Part shown: piece by piece, positions 23,192-34,378 of the stretch
Layout of the letters: every line of letters begins with the position of its first letter
Numbering within the stretch: position 1 is the stretch's first letter
Assembly (NCBI GenBank): GCA_949126835.1
Contig: OX421495.1
Span: 18,877,079 to 18,941,078 of the forward strand
Reading direction: 5' to 3'
DNA from: Anisus vortex
Lineage: Eukaryota; Mollusca; Gastropoda; Planorbidae
DNA length: 64,000 nt
The notes under the pieces: model-generated
Seen by the model: the letters and a program-made list of their open reading frames with translations, nothing else
Databases searched by the model: none
Told to the model about the DNA's origin: nothing
Program-made: the position numbers and the translations under genes

Positions 23192-23449
23192 AGTATAGCG
23201 TTCGAAATATTTGTGATAGTAGAGTAGTATATATTGTATAATAAAATATAAAGTTCCAACTTACGATTTGTCCAGAAATTTGCACAATATAATATTAAAC
23301 ACTTCGTGGAATCTTCACACTTCCCAAGGAATAAAAACGCAAACCAGTTCTCTCCTCTTTTTAAAAAGAATAGTTTCACAGTCCTGAAAACGAAACACAA
23401 ATATGCCGCTCTCAGTACTACTAATGTCACAAAATATTTATAGGTCAGC

Positions 23450-23558
23450 TAGATCAAGAAAAGTAGAACTCAAATCTACCGAACGAGACTACCAAATCTT
23501 GTCAATCCTAGGTCAGGAAAAGTAGAACTCAAATATACCGGGCGAGACCACCAAATTT
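23450..23558 (-). promoter_or_regulatory. Primer-binding region, duplicated
   Basis: On the minus strand, after a 5-nt spacer from the 5' LTR, the sequence reads TGGTGGTCTCGCCCGGTAT. This begins with TGG, as expected for pairing with a tRNA 3' CCA end. About 59 bp further in, a diverged copy of the same segment occurs (GGTAGTCTCGTTCGGTAG), so the LTR-proximal region is directly duplicated. I cannot name the primer tRNA from memory. Confidence 0.65.
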
Positions 23559-24231
23559 TGTTACGTCCACAATCCCCTTGTGGCCAGAGCTGTGTAGATC
23601 TTGCTGATAATTCTCGTTAGTCCTAGGGGAGACTTTAATTATTAGTATTTATGTTTCAGTATTACACGAACTCTTCTTATAGTCCTGGGCACAATTCAGT
23701 ATTTGTATTCCAACATTTCCTTCCTTGTAAATTATGGTAGTAGATAAATCTTATAGTAATGTATACAACACAATAGGATAGTAACTTGACAAAGAAGCTT
23801 CAGTGTAACTGTTGTTGATAGTTTATTTCAGGTGGTATGTTCAATATATACAATATATCTATTATGTACAGTTAGAATAAAATAGTGCAAACACAAACGT
23901 TCAAAGGAACATATTTTGAAACTCTCTGTCTTTCAGACAAAACAAATCATTAAATACTATCCGAGTGGTGCAAGGGACAGACCCATTACCAGTAGGGGTG
24001 AAAATCATGGTATCATTACAAAACTCATAACAAAAACGATATGAACTTCCCCTATTAAATAATGAGTCGTTCCCAGACTCTGAGAATTTGAGATCAACAC
24101 AGAATCCCAGCATTACCTAGAACCTTTCGTTTTCCTACTAAACGTCCTAATATCGCGTGTAGTAAGAAAAGAGAGAGAGAGAAGAATAAACATTGCGTGT
24201 TCCAATTCTTGGAAAAACAATATACATGACA
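23559..24231 (-). repeat. 5' LTR of the Ty3 element
   Basis: It is 673 bp and reads as identical to the other LTR. In sense orientation (minus strand) it carries the promoter for the genomic RNA. It is bounded by TG...CA and followed outside by the CCGG duplication at 24232-24235. Confidence 0.95.
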
Positions 24232-24483
24232 CCGGGGACTGAGTGGTCAACACATGTTATAACCTTTAACTGTCCAGTGAGTGTTGGTCAACAGTCGTGT
24301 ATACAGGGGAAATGACGTTATATGTGTATTTTAAATGGTGTTTTTATTTTATAACAGGTGTATTATATTCTGTTATATTATATTATATCATACAAAAGTG
24401 TATTATATTGTATGGTATTGTGTTAGATTGTATCATTTTATACTTTAAAAAAAGGACCATGTTGTGACCGTGATATACAATGG

Positions 24484-24650
24484 GAATGTTTGGCCAGCAC
24501 AATTCAGTCGCTTTTACTTTTTCTTAACTAATGTTAGATACCACTCAGGGATATCCCGCAGAGCCGGGGAAAAAATCCTGGCTTTTACAAGGACTCGAAC
24601 CAGGCAACTTTGGTACGACGATTCCAGCCCGCTGGCACTAGTCTAACGTA
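24484..24650 (-). mobile_element. Diverged SINE fragment
   Basis: On the minus strand it retains the tRNA-like head region, including GGTTCGAGTCC (B box with one change), and the body block 'gggatatccctgagtgg'-like. It ends in 'tggccaaacattcc'. It is older than the copies at 7337 and 15007, and the far 3' tail is lost. Confidence 0.65.
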
Positions 24651-25024
24651 TCTCACATTCGTTCACAATATTCAATATATTCGGTGTAAGGTCTTCTTTA
24701 GTTTTGTGTGTGTGTTTTTAATCAAATATGCAGAATGTGGGACTTGGGAAAGGGAGAATTTGTGACAGTATAGGTTAAAGGTTATAGTTTAGTCTTCAGA
24801 ACAATGCAGGTATCTCGTGAAGGTGCGTGCGCATCCTTTGTGTCCAGTCTTGCTTGTACATTTTCTGAAAGTTAAATAAATAGAAAATAGAGGGCTAAAT
24901 ACCCCGGCCTGCTTTTTGTTTAACCCTTCCTGTACCGACCTACTTCTATCTATGCTGCCTTCAGTTCCGCTATATACGCGCCCGGGACTGTAAGGGTTAA
25001 CAAGTCTACCGTGACAGGGAAAGC

Positions 25025-25358
25025 ACCACCGAGTCGAGGAACGGTAGATCAAATGTTCTGCCGTTAGGCCACCACCGAGTCGAGGAACGGTTGATCAAAT
25101 GTTCTGCCATTAGGCCACCACCGAGACGAGGAACGGTAGATCAAATGTTCTGCCATTAGGCCACCACCGAGACGAGGAACGGTAGATCAAATGTTCTGCC
25201 ATTAGGCCACCACCGAGACGAGGAACGGTAGATCAAATGTTCTGCCATTAGGCCACCATTGAGTCGAGGAACGGTAGATCAAATGTTCTGCCATTAGGCC
25301 ACCATTGAGTCGAGGAACGGTAGATCAAATGTTCTGCCATTAGGCCACCACCGAGTCC
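25025..25358. repeat. 46-bp tandem repeat, 7 copies plus partial
   Basis: The unit includes CGAGGAACGGTAGATCAAAT and GTTCTGCCATTAGGCC, with an exact 46-bp period. The copies fall into subtypes by ACCACCGAGT, ACCACCGAGA and ACCATTGAGT, which are adjacent in pairs or triples. This indicates step-wise local duplication. Confidence 0.93.
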
Positions 25359-25359
25359 C

Positions 25360-26329
25360 ATGAAGTGTCTTGCAGTTGACTATAGTTTGCCATTACCTTG
25401 TGTATACCGGTGCATACAACTATGCATTATATATAGTAGCGGTGATATGTTGTTCCTTAGTTACCTCTACTACGCCATAAACACAAAAAATTACAGGTTT
25501 TTTGTGGTTTCTAATGCGTTTGTTACCAGCCATCCCTCTCTCCTTCCCTCCGTTTTGTAATGAAACCGCTTCGATCGCTTTTGATCTTTTCAGAGAGGGA
25601 AGACAAATGGTTTTGTACAAAGTCGCCATTACGCGGGGGGGGGGGGGGGGACAGCACCGGAAGTGGACAAAGCATCACCCCCTTCTTCTCTCTCGCTGGT
25701 GTCTAGGAAACGGAATGAGATCGTGAAAACCGGGGGGGAGGCAACTCACCAATCAGCAGCGATGACTGAATCAAAGCTATCTGGTCAACACGACCGCTCT
25801 CCCTGTTGCCACGTTTCCACTTGTCAATGGCTTCTTCCTTGTTTTGTTTTTTAATGTCCATTTCAACAATGACAACTTTAGTACTCTGTCTTCTTTTTTT
25901 TAATTTTTTTTTTACTAGAACTTTAAAAAAAATGTTTTGTTACGTAAAGATTTTCTTTGGTCGTGATTTTTGCCAGATTTTTGTCACGTAAAATGCTAAA
26001 AAGCTACGAAAAGTGGTTGCCAGTTTGAATTACTTTATACTTCGTTCAAGTTGACATTTGCTAATGATGTCTGCTAATTGTGGAACATTTTTTTTAATGT
26101 GTTCTCTATAGAATGCTTTAAAATTATAATTTGTTTTTATAAAATATTTTGGATACAAATTGGTAGCATGTTTTCTTTCCAGACACGTCTCTGTTAAAAA
26201 CAGTACAAAAAAATTTACCTGACAATAAGGAAGTTCATTATTTTTCCTTGACGGTTGAAATAGTAACTAAATGTATTGACAAAGGTGTTCTTGAACGTTT
26301 CATTTTCACGGTTGTTCTATTTTGAAATG
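25360..26329. other. Spacer before the LINE
   Basis: It holds a run of 16 G (25635-25650) and AT-rich sequence with T homopolymers. There is no supported exon or element. Short frames here lack domain signals. Confidence 0.4.
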
Positions 26330-28609
26330 TTTATCAATACCATCCAAAATCTAAACTTAGACCAAATTAATAAAAAACCAACAAGAAACCATAATATACT
26401 AGTTTTTTTTTTAACGAACAGACCAGGACTAGTATTCGATTATGAAATAATCCCTGGACTTTCAGATCATGATATTGTCAGAGTAAATAACAAAATAAAA
26501 ATCCAAATTAGCAAGAAACCTAAAAGAATAATTTATCTCTGGAATAAATGTAACACAACAGAACTACATCAAGCAGCAATAAAATTCCAAACCAATTTTC
26601 TTACTAAATACAATATAGATAGTCCAGTTGAAGATATTTGGCAATTTATAAAAACTAACTTAAAAGCAATAATGGCTGACTCTGTGCCAACAAAACAAAC
26701 ATCAAATAAAATTAACAAATGTTGGTTTAACACTAAACTAAAGAAACTGTGTAAACAAAAAGAAAATCTTTTCAAAAAGTTTAAGGCAACTAATTCAATT
26801 AGACTACATAAAAAATACCTAAAGATTAAACATTTAACTCAGAAACTAAGCAGACAGCTGCAGAATGAATATGTAAACAATGTAATTTCTAAAGATAATA
26901 ATAAAAACTTATGGTCCTACATTAAATCAAGAAAAATGGACACTACAGGCATAGCTCCACTAAAAGGCCAAAACAATGAAACTTATAATGATAATGAAAC
27001 TAAAGCTAATATCCTAAACACACACTTTGCATCATCTTTTTCAAATCCAGGTGACAAAGAAATATTCATAAATTTAAACAAACTAGAAGAGATAGGAAAT
27101 ATAAATGTAGATGAAAAAGGCATTAAACAACTCCTAACCAACTTAAAAGTAAACAAAGCTTCTGGTCCAGATGAAATACCAGCAAGACTGCTTAAAGAAC
27201 TAACTAATGAAATATCTCCAATCTTTAAAATACTTTTTCAGGCCTCTCTAAACCAGGGCAAAGTGCCCAAAGATTGGAAATTAGCCAATGTAACCCCCCT
27301 TTTCAAAAAAGGAGATAAATCTGACCCCGGAAATTATAGACCTGTTTCTCTAACAAGCATAACATGTAAATTACTTGAACATATAATATATAGTAGTATA
27401 GTAAATCATCTAGACAAACTAAATGCACTGTGCCCACACCAACATGGCTTCAGGAAAAATAGATCATGTGAGACTCAATTGATAGGCTTAATAGATGACT
27501 TGTCTAAGGGATTAGATAATAACAACCAAATTGATGCTATATTACTAGATTTTTCAAAAGCATTTGATAAAGTTCATCATTCTAGTCTTCTTAAAAAACT
27601 TAAATACTTTGGCATCTCTGGTCCCTTACATCAGTGGATTCAGGACTTTCTTATAGGCAGAGAACAAACAGTGATAATAAATGGCTCTAAGTCATCACCA
27701 ATAACAGTAAACTCAGGAGTTCCACAAGGAACTGTTCTAGGGCCCCTACTATTTCTAATTTACATTAATGATCTGCCTAATTGCATCAACACAGGCACAA
27801 AAGTAAGATTATTTGCCGATGATTGCATAATTTATAGAATAATAAAGACAGGAAAAGATAGTGAACTTTTACAAAAAGACCTAGATGAACTACAAAAATG
27901 GGAATCAAACTGGAGTATGTCTTTTCACCCAGAAAAATGCCAACTAATAAGGGTATCCAAGAAAAAGAAACAAATAATAACAAACTACTTCATTCATGGT
28001 AAAGAACTAACTCAAACTAGCAATGCTAAGTATCTAGGAGTAATAATAAATGATAAGTTATCCTGGAACCCTCACATTGATGAAGTAATTAAAAAATCAA
28101 ACAAAACATTAGGATTCATAAAAAGGAATTTTTACAAATGTAATAAGAATATAAAACTAAAATGCTATCTCACATTAGTTAGGCCTATACTAGAATATGC
28201 AGGATCTGTATGGGACCCATCAACTAAAGAAAACATTAAAAAATTAGAACAAATTCAAAAAAGAGCTGCAAGGTTTATAACTAGTGAATATTCCCCATTG
28301 ACAAGAGTAACACCATTAGTCAAATCACTAAACCTAGAAACACTAGAGGACAGAAGGGCAAAGAGTAAAGTAGTAATAATACATAAGGCATTAAACTCTA
28401 ATTTAGAAATACAACCCAATAACAATCTGTTGCAAAGCTCAGATAAACATAGAGACAAAAACACCTTCCTTGTCCCTTATGCGAGAACAAATGCATATAA
28501 GTACTCTTTCTTCCCGAGTGGCATTCGGGCATGGAATGGGTTGCCTGAACAAACCAGGAAAACCAATAACCTAACATCATTTAAAACATTAATAAAAATG
28601 CAAGACTAG
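26276..28609 (+). CDS. LINE ORF2 remainder: endonuclease tail plus reverse transcriptase
   Basis: The frame gives 777 codons; the first 18 or so are probably flanking sequence, not element. Residues about 20-70 are the end of an APE endonuclease, with the signature FFLTNRPGLV and the catalytic SDH at 63-65. Reverse transcriptase covers about 290-560: ASGPDEIP, NYRPVSLTS, HGFRKNRSCETQ near 390, LLDFSKAFDKVHH near 425, GVPQGTVLGPLLF, and the catalytic FADD at 513-516. A C-terminal region follows, ending with GIRAWNGLP and a TAG stop at 28607. The reverse transcriptase looks complete and open, so the copy is young. Without the catalytic N-terminal half of the endonuclease it cannot mobilise itself. 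The original start codon is missing and the ATG at 26276 is fortuitous. Confidence 0.9.
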   Translation: MTKVFLNVSFSRLFYFEMFINTIQNLNLDQINKKPTRNHNILVFFLTNRPGLVFDYEIIPGLSDHDIVRVNNKIKIQISKKPKRIIYLWNKCNTTELHQAAIKFQTNFLTKYNIDSPVEDIWQFIKTNLKAIMADSVPTKQTSNKINKCWFNTKLKKLCKQKENLFKKFKATNSIRLHKKYLKIKHLTQKLSRQLQNEYVNNVISKDNNKNLWSYIKSRKMDTTGIAPLKGQNNETYNDNETKANILNTHFASSFSNPGDKEIFINLNKLEEIGNINVDEKGIKQLLTNLKVNKASGPDEIPARLLKELTNEISPIFKILFQASLNQGKVPKDWKLANVTPLFKKGDKSDPGNYRPVSLTSITCKLLEHIIYSSIVNHLDKLNALCPHQHGFRKNRSCETQLIGLIDDLSKGLDNNNQIDAILLDFSKAFDKVHHSSLLKKLKYFGISGPLHQWIQDFLIGREQTVIINGSKSSPITVNSGVPQGTVLGPLLFLIYINDLPNCINTGTKVRLFADDCIIYRIIKTGKDSELLQKDLDELQKWESNWSMSFHPEKCQLIRVSKKKKQIITNYFIHGKELTQTSNAKYLGVIINDKLSWNPHIDEVIKKSNKTLGFIKRNFYKCNKNIKLKCYLTLVRPILEYAGSVWDPSTKENIKKLEQIQKRAARFITSEYSPLTRVTPLVKSLNLETLEDRRAKSKVVIIHKALNSNLEIQPNNNLLQSSDKHRDKNTFLVPYARTNAYKYSFFPSGIRAWNGLPEQTRKTNNLTSFKTLIKMQD

Positions 28610-28700
28610 ACTCGGACCACGGATGAGCGTAGGACGCAATAATCTTCTTTATAGAAGGAGCGTCTGTAATGTATAAGATAAGATATAAGAAATGTTTTTT
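26330..28700 (+). mobile_element. 5'-truncated non-LTR retrotransposon (LINE)
   Basis: The element enters within the C-terminal part of an APE-type endonuclease and continues through reverse transcriptase to a short 3' UTR. That UTR ends in a TATAAGATA-type simple repeat near 28675-28695. The 5' end is lost, as is usual when target-primed reverse transcription stops early. At least four other 3'-end fragments of the same family lie in the window (28888, 29937, 50741, 56428). The clade looks Jockey/CR1-like but is not resolved here. Confidence 0.88.
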
Positions 28701-28887
28701 TTTGCTTGTGAAATATGGCTATTAAAAAATTTAGAGTAACTTATTAAAAAAAAAATATCAATTTGTATTTTATTCTATTCTGGTTTACGTTTTTCTTGAG
28801 TTTATCTTTCATTATAGGCTTATAGGTTATAGTTGAAATTTACTTAGAGCCCTAACGAGGATACGCCCCTGAATGAGGGATACCGCT

Positions 28888-29165
28888 ATCTTATCTTATA
28901 CATTACAGACGCTCCTTTTATAAAGAAGATTATTACGTCCTACGTTCATCCGTGGTCCGTGTTAAGTTACTGGTTTTACTGGTTTGTTCAGGTAACCCAT
29001 TCCATGCCCGAATGTACTTATACTTATATAAATTTGTTCTCGCATAAGGGATAAGGAAAGTGTTTTTGTCTTTATGTTTATCTGAGCATTGCAATAGGCT
29101 GGTATTTAGTCGTATTGCTAAATTAGAGTTGAATGCCCTTTTTATTATTACTACTTTACTCGCTA
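28888..29165 (-). mobile_element. Inverted LINE 3'-end fragment
   Basis: On the minus strand this matches the last codons and 3' UTR of the LINE at 26330-28700: 'ggcattaaactc'-like text, a frame-disrupted 'cataaa...gagaacaaa' block, 'catggaatgggtt', and 'ggagcgtctgtaatgtataa'. It lies tail-to-tail with the intact copy, about 190 bp away. It is diverged and has small deletions. Confidence 0.85.
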
Positions 29166-29702
29166 GTGAAGATATATCAATGAAAGAAAAAAGGTATGGA
29201 TTCAGATTTGAATCAGACTGTATTATTACGAAAGTTTTGGTTTTTAACTTTTAAAAAAAGTCCCGCTGTTTCTATTGCTTTTATGCATTATAGATGTCTG
29301 CAGTCTGCTTGATGGAAAAAAAAATGGAACTTTAATTGATTCTTCACAATTTAGGAGAAACAGTTTAGAACACTGGAATTCATTGGGTAGTTGTTGTTTT
29401 GTTTTTTTTGTTTTTACTTTTTTCTTTAGCTTTTCTGGGGAAAAGAAATAGTTGCAATAAATATAGGCCTATATATATATTACAAATTTAGACAAATATT
29501 GGCATTTGATGTAACTATGTATTAAAATTGAGATTTAAAAAAAAACACGTTATTTATTCCTTAGGCAAGATCAAATTCACGTAAGTTGCTTTTTGTTCAA
29601 AGTGTCATTATAAAATTGAATGGGAAACCTGAACTAGTTAGAAAAACCTTCAATTTAATATGACCGAAAACCCTTATCAAACAGCAAAACTAAATGGTCC
29701 GA

Positions 29703-29822
29703 ATTGCTGCTGAGAGTTAACACCCTTGCCCCTTATACAAGTCAATCTTTTATGACTGACTTGTAATTTACATAAAAGATTGACTTGTATAAGGGGCAAG
29801 GGTGTTAACTCTCAGCAGCAAT
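29703..29822. repeat. Perfect 52-bp inverted repeat with 16-nt loop
   Basis: The arms at 29703-29754 and 29771-29822 are exact reverse complements over 52 bp, with a 16-nt AT-rich loop between. The arm starts ATTGCTGCTGAGAGTTAACA. RNA from either strand would fold into an uninterrupted hairpin. It could be a young foldback element, a small-RNA hairpin precursor, or a replication or assembly product. Confidence 0.95.
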
Positions 29823-29936
29823 ACGGCCCATTACATGCCAATATTTCTGTAAGTCAGGCTCCTGACTTTGTTTATCTTCAATAGAGGCATTAATAAACAT
29901 ACCAGGTATATCATTAAATGGAAGTTTCGTACTACT

Positions 29937-30025
29937 CTTATCTTACATTGTACAGTTGCTCCTTCTGTACAGAATATTATTGCGTCCTACGCTTATCCAT
30001 GGCTTGAGTCTAGTCTTGCATTTTG
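29937..30025 (-). mobile_element. Short LINE 3'-end remnant
   Basis: The plus strand reads 'tcttatcttacattgtacag', 'gctccttctgtacagaata', 'ttgcgtcctacgcttatcca' and 'gagtctagtcttgcat'. This is the reverse complement of the LINE 3' UTR and stop region with several substitutions. It is the most degraded of the family copies here. Confidence 0.75.
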
Positions 30026-30029
30026 TCTC

Positions 30030-33000
30030 TTTCGTTTGCCTAATGTAAATAACATTCAATAAAAAAAAAAATTTCATTTTGCTATCAATATTATTTAATA
30101 TTTCATTAAAAACTTTCATTTCATTAAAGGGACTGCAACGCCCTGTCTTTGACATGTATTTTTTTTTAACAATTTCGACATAGATGAAGGGAAAAAAGAA
30201 TTCAGTGAAAAATTACCCTACACAAATCTTAAAACATTTCTTCTTTGCCTCATTCTACCAGCGGATTGCGGCAACAATTCTCCCAACCAGAAATACCAAC
30301 ACATTTTACCTCGAGGGTAATCGAGTATGAAGGCGAGCTCCGTCAGGCGGAAACAGATCCGCAATATATCCCCCCCCCCCACACACACACTCCGATCCGA
30401 GGGGTTCTTTTTTATATATAAAGAGGGGGGGGTTGGTAGGGGGGACCGCCTTGAGCCTATTCCACGAGCAGTGCTGACTGTTCAGTCATCCCCCGAGGAT
30501 CACACGTGTGTCAGTCTTAACTGCCATTCACCAGAATCAAATCACGATATCTCGCGGCTTGGGGAAAGCAGTCCTCTTCTCTCCCCCCCCCCCCCCCCCC
30601 CCAGTTCTGAAAAGCCAATTTCACGCATCCACACGCGCTAAAAGCTTGTGCACTCTTGAGTCAGTTGATGCGTCGCCTTCTGAAATTTCTGACCGCATTC
30701 AGCCTTCTGTGGTGAGCATGGATGGGTGATGGATTTGCCCACACACGGAGTTGTTGGTTATAGTTGGTGGCCTCCCATGGAGCAACTAGTGGACACACAG
30801 CTGGACAGTGTCAGCGATAGGGTCATCCTTTTCTGTTAGAGGAATTTTCTTATTTTTTTAAAATGTTCGATGAGGTTACTGGATACTTTAACAACAGAGA
30901 CAAAATAGTTATGTGTCAATAAAAAAAAACAACTAGAAATTGTTTCATTGAATAGCTGAGCCCTATTTTTAATCAATCACAAAATTGAATTGAAGCATGA
31001 CATGCGTTTGACATTGTCACTGCACAATATGAAATTGAGCCCAAACTCTTAAAATGGGTGAAATAAATCGCAATTAATATAATTGTATTTTTTTCTATTA
31101 TAACCAGCAACGAGTTACTATTTCTATCTTTAATGTTTATTTCAGATTTCGCGAAATATACAATGTTTTTTTACGCTAAGACAGTTAAAACAATAATTTA
31201 CTCCAGGTGTTTAAATAGCTATCTCTCCACACAAACACGACACATGATATACGCTTTTCTTGTAAGACAGCTAGACGTTTAATAAAACAAACATTTAAGA
31301 TGAACTTTCAAAATACCAGTATCTCTCTCAACAATTAATTGTTTTTTAACCATTCTCTAGGCAAGAATCAAGCAAGTTTGTAATTTGATATTTTAAAGGT
31401 TTTTTTTTTATGCTCTCTTTAAATTGTATCATTTGTTACTCTGCTGTCAGTTTGTCAAATAAAATGAGCATTTTAAATTACAAAAAATCCTTTATAATAA
31501 CTTTGTAAAACTTTCTTTATATGCAACCTTATCTTTGGAAGACTAATTGACCCACTTTCTGCCTTGCAATGGACGTGTTTCATTTGACAACACATTCTTC
31601 AAATGTCCACCCTCATTATCACCCCCTCCCCCCCCCCCCCAAATCCAACAGATAGATTTTAACTTCTTTTTTATTACACTATGGTGCTCATTGTTAAATC
31701 CTTATTGAACGCATTTTGTAATCTGTCGCAGGACTATGACCACATAATTCATATGATAAATTCAACGAAAGCTCCTTCATAGTTGTACTTCATTTAATTC
31801 ATAGTTAGCTGTAACACTGGATTCCATATACATCTATAACTCAGACATTCCGGTCCTAACTTGAACTTGATCGTGGTTCCACTTCAACATGATACTAATA
31901 CAACACACGACTTTCTTGTATGCGGTCTTAACGTCAACTGACTCTCCTTCCGTTCCTCCGTAGCTATCTAGCCCTTTCATACTCTCTCCACTTCCAGACT
32001 ACAGTGCAATATTGTACATTCAATATGATGCACACCTTATATTATGTATCCCGTACATAATAACTCATGCACACTTTCAAATACTACATATATATTAATA
32101 CTACAACTCGTTGACATAATCCTATTTTATTTGAATTGTGATAGGTTCACAATCTCCATGGCCAAAAAAGATTGTAGTACATCTTTCATTAAATAATAAC
32201 ATGATTCATTGTTTTTATAATCGTATTAACCATTAACTGTGGTATTCTTATTTACGTAGCGAAAATAGATATCTTGATATCTTTTAATGTTTGTTTCAAG
32301 GTTAAGAAGTTTACAGGATATTGATTTACTTTAGGAGTTTGTTGGGTTGTAGGGGATGAAAATGTGGCTGCTCTTGTTATGTTCAACATAGAGTTAAACT
32401 CTGTAGCCAATAAACACTATAAAACAAAACTCAATGACTTAGAAACAAAAAAAAATTTAATCTTGAACGAGGTGAACGCAAACCTTAACTAAAGTAGAAT
32501 TAGGGAAATTCCAGAACCCCGCAAACCCGTTACTTCATATACGAACAATAAAGCCCCTTTTGTTCGTGTCTCTTTCGGGGACATCTACACACCCAAACAC
32601 ATTTACACACACACAAATACAAACACACCAGAACACGCCCTATGCCTTTGAAAAAAAAACACAAGTATTGAAAAAAAAAACGTTTGGAAAATAAAAAAGA
32701 AAGTGTCGCCACGTAAGAAGAGAAAATCGCCGTCAGGTGTGGTTGAAAGAACGTGGTGAATGAACGGCTAGTGTTAAACCTTTTCTTGCTGCGTTTTCCA
32801 CATGAGAAGATCATCACAGTTGGCCGGCAAGTTTGAAGCTGCCAACTTTTATTTTGTTGTGTGTTTGGATATTTTTTTTTCTCCTTTTCTTTGCGATACT
32901 TTTAAACTTAAAGAAGTATATCCATGGGGCTTAAAGACGAAAGAATAAAATGAAGGGGAAAAAGGGGTGGGGGCGCTACGAAGAAGTAGGGCACAAAGGG

Positions 33001-33735
33001 GCGGTTGATTTTATTTTTCTTTTTAAACATAAATGTTTGGGCAATAATTTTAGGGGTTGTGAACTTTTCAAGGTTGGGTGGGTGGAATTTAATTGGCGAC
33101 CATTCAATTATTATTTCCATAATTATTCCGTCATTAGTATTCCCATAAATACCATACTCACGTTATGTCCTTATTATGTCCATGTCAGGTTTCGCATAAA
33201 TGTATCAATAAATATTGTCCTTTTTAACTAAATAAAAGTTGTTTTTTTTAGCCGAAAATATAGGCCTACGAATACTTTGTCGAAATTTACGTCGATTCTC
33301 TAAACTAGACTATCGATAAATGTTGCTGCTGTTTATTTAAAGCTTAAAATTTGCAATATAATTTTACTTTCTTTCCCTAAATCAATCAAATTATTGCAAG
33401 AAATTTTTTGCTTTTCTTAAGGTTATAGAAAATATACAAAGGAAATATAAGCTCTCTATGTTGCGTGCGTCAACTAATTATTTTCTAAAGTGTCTACTCT
33501 GGCTCATCTTTTCTTATGTCACAATAAGATATTTATTTGCGACATGAGAAGATATCATGTAAGTATAAGAATCCTATAACCAGTTACATAGTGATGACAC
33601 TCTTATCAACAACTCTAAATGGGCCACTTCAGAGATCTCGAGATCCAATTCAGTAATTATTTTATTTACCGGACACCCTTTTGTGTCACTGCTCTGGCCA
33701 CACGATCCCTTTTTATTGCATTTAACTTCCAGCCT
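30030..33735. other. Long spacer without recognised gene
   Basis: It contains C homopolymers (about 20 C at 30583-30602; another run near 31628), short G runs, a CA microsatellite near 32605-32625 on the plus strand, and AT-rich DNA. Mixed-composition frames at about 30327-30729 carry no known motif. I see nothing else to annotate. Confidence 0.45.
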
Positions 33736-33738
33736 CTG

Positions 33739-34020
33739 TGGCACAGTGGCCGAGCGGTAGCGCTTAGCGCGTTCTTCTGGGGTACTGAGGGTCCTGGGTT
33801 CGAATCCTGGTGAAGGCTGTAATTTTTTTCTGGGACTCGAGGGTGTCCCTGAGTCTACCCAGCTCTGATGGGTACTTAAAGTAAAGGTAAAGTAAAGGCT
33901 GCTGGACATTGTGCTGCCAAACACATCCCTGTATATGCTGTGGCCACAGAGACTGGTCTACGCTGCTTCACTGACCATATGGATCAATTTGGTCCGACGA
34001 GATACTTTACTTGACTTACT
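33739..34020 (+). mobile_element. tRNA-derived SINE, near full length
   Basis: The tRNA-like head is GTGGCACAGTGGCCGAGCGG with the B box GGTTCGAATCC. The body includes 'ctgggactcgagggtgtccc', 'gagtctacccagctctgatg' and 'tgtggccacagagactggtc'. The tail is 'atactttacttgacttactt'. A small internal duplication of the TAAAGTAAAG motif at about 33878-33898 distinguishes this copy. Confidence 0.85.
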
Positions 34021-34378
34021 TTAAAAATTATTAGCCTCTGAAGACATTACTTAGGTCAAGCAAATGGAAAAGCACTTACTTCACCCAGTACATAAAGTCG
34101 TAAGGTGTTTTTTTTAAGGGAATCTCTTTATATCCCTAGGACAGGGATTTCACGTAAATGATATTCTCTTCCGATGAAGACGTTGTCCTAAATGTATCAA
34201 TAGGCGTACCCCACTTTGTAAACCATGTTGTATGTGTAATATTCATAGTCCTATATGGGTGGAGACATTTCCCGCCCCCCCCCCTGCCCGCCAATCCGAA
34301 CACAATCCCAATCATAGTTTTAAGGACGCCCACCTCTCAACTTGCTTTTAACTTCGTGTAGAAGAAGCTCTTATTGCT

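Larger units (their letters stand above)
16384..24231 (-). mobile_element. Complete GMR1-like Ty3 LTR retrotransposon
   Basis: The 7848-bp element is delimited by two 673-bp LTRs and flanked by a 4-bp direct duplication CCGG (16380-16383 and 24232-24235). Between the LTRs lie a primer-binding-site-like sequence, one intact gag-pol frame, about 1.24 kb of non-coding 3' sequence and a purine-rich tract next to the 3' LTR. Integrase precedes reverse transcriptase in pol, which is the GMR1-like arrangement within Ty3 (Metaviridae) elements. There is no env-like frame. LTRs that read as identical and an uninterrupted ORF mean the insertion is recent, and the copy may be autonomous. Confidence 0.95.

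Noticed and set aside
19055..23198. Plus-strand frames across the Ty3 element, including a 194-codon one at 21087-21671
   Set aside because: Shadows of the minus-strand gag-pol gene; no domain in these frames.
18299..24231. Endogenous retrovirus with envelope
   Set aside because: No env frame, signal peptide or transmembrane segment after pol; it is an LTR retrotransposon.
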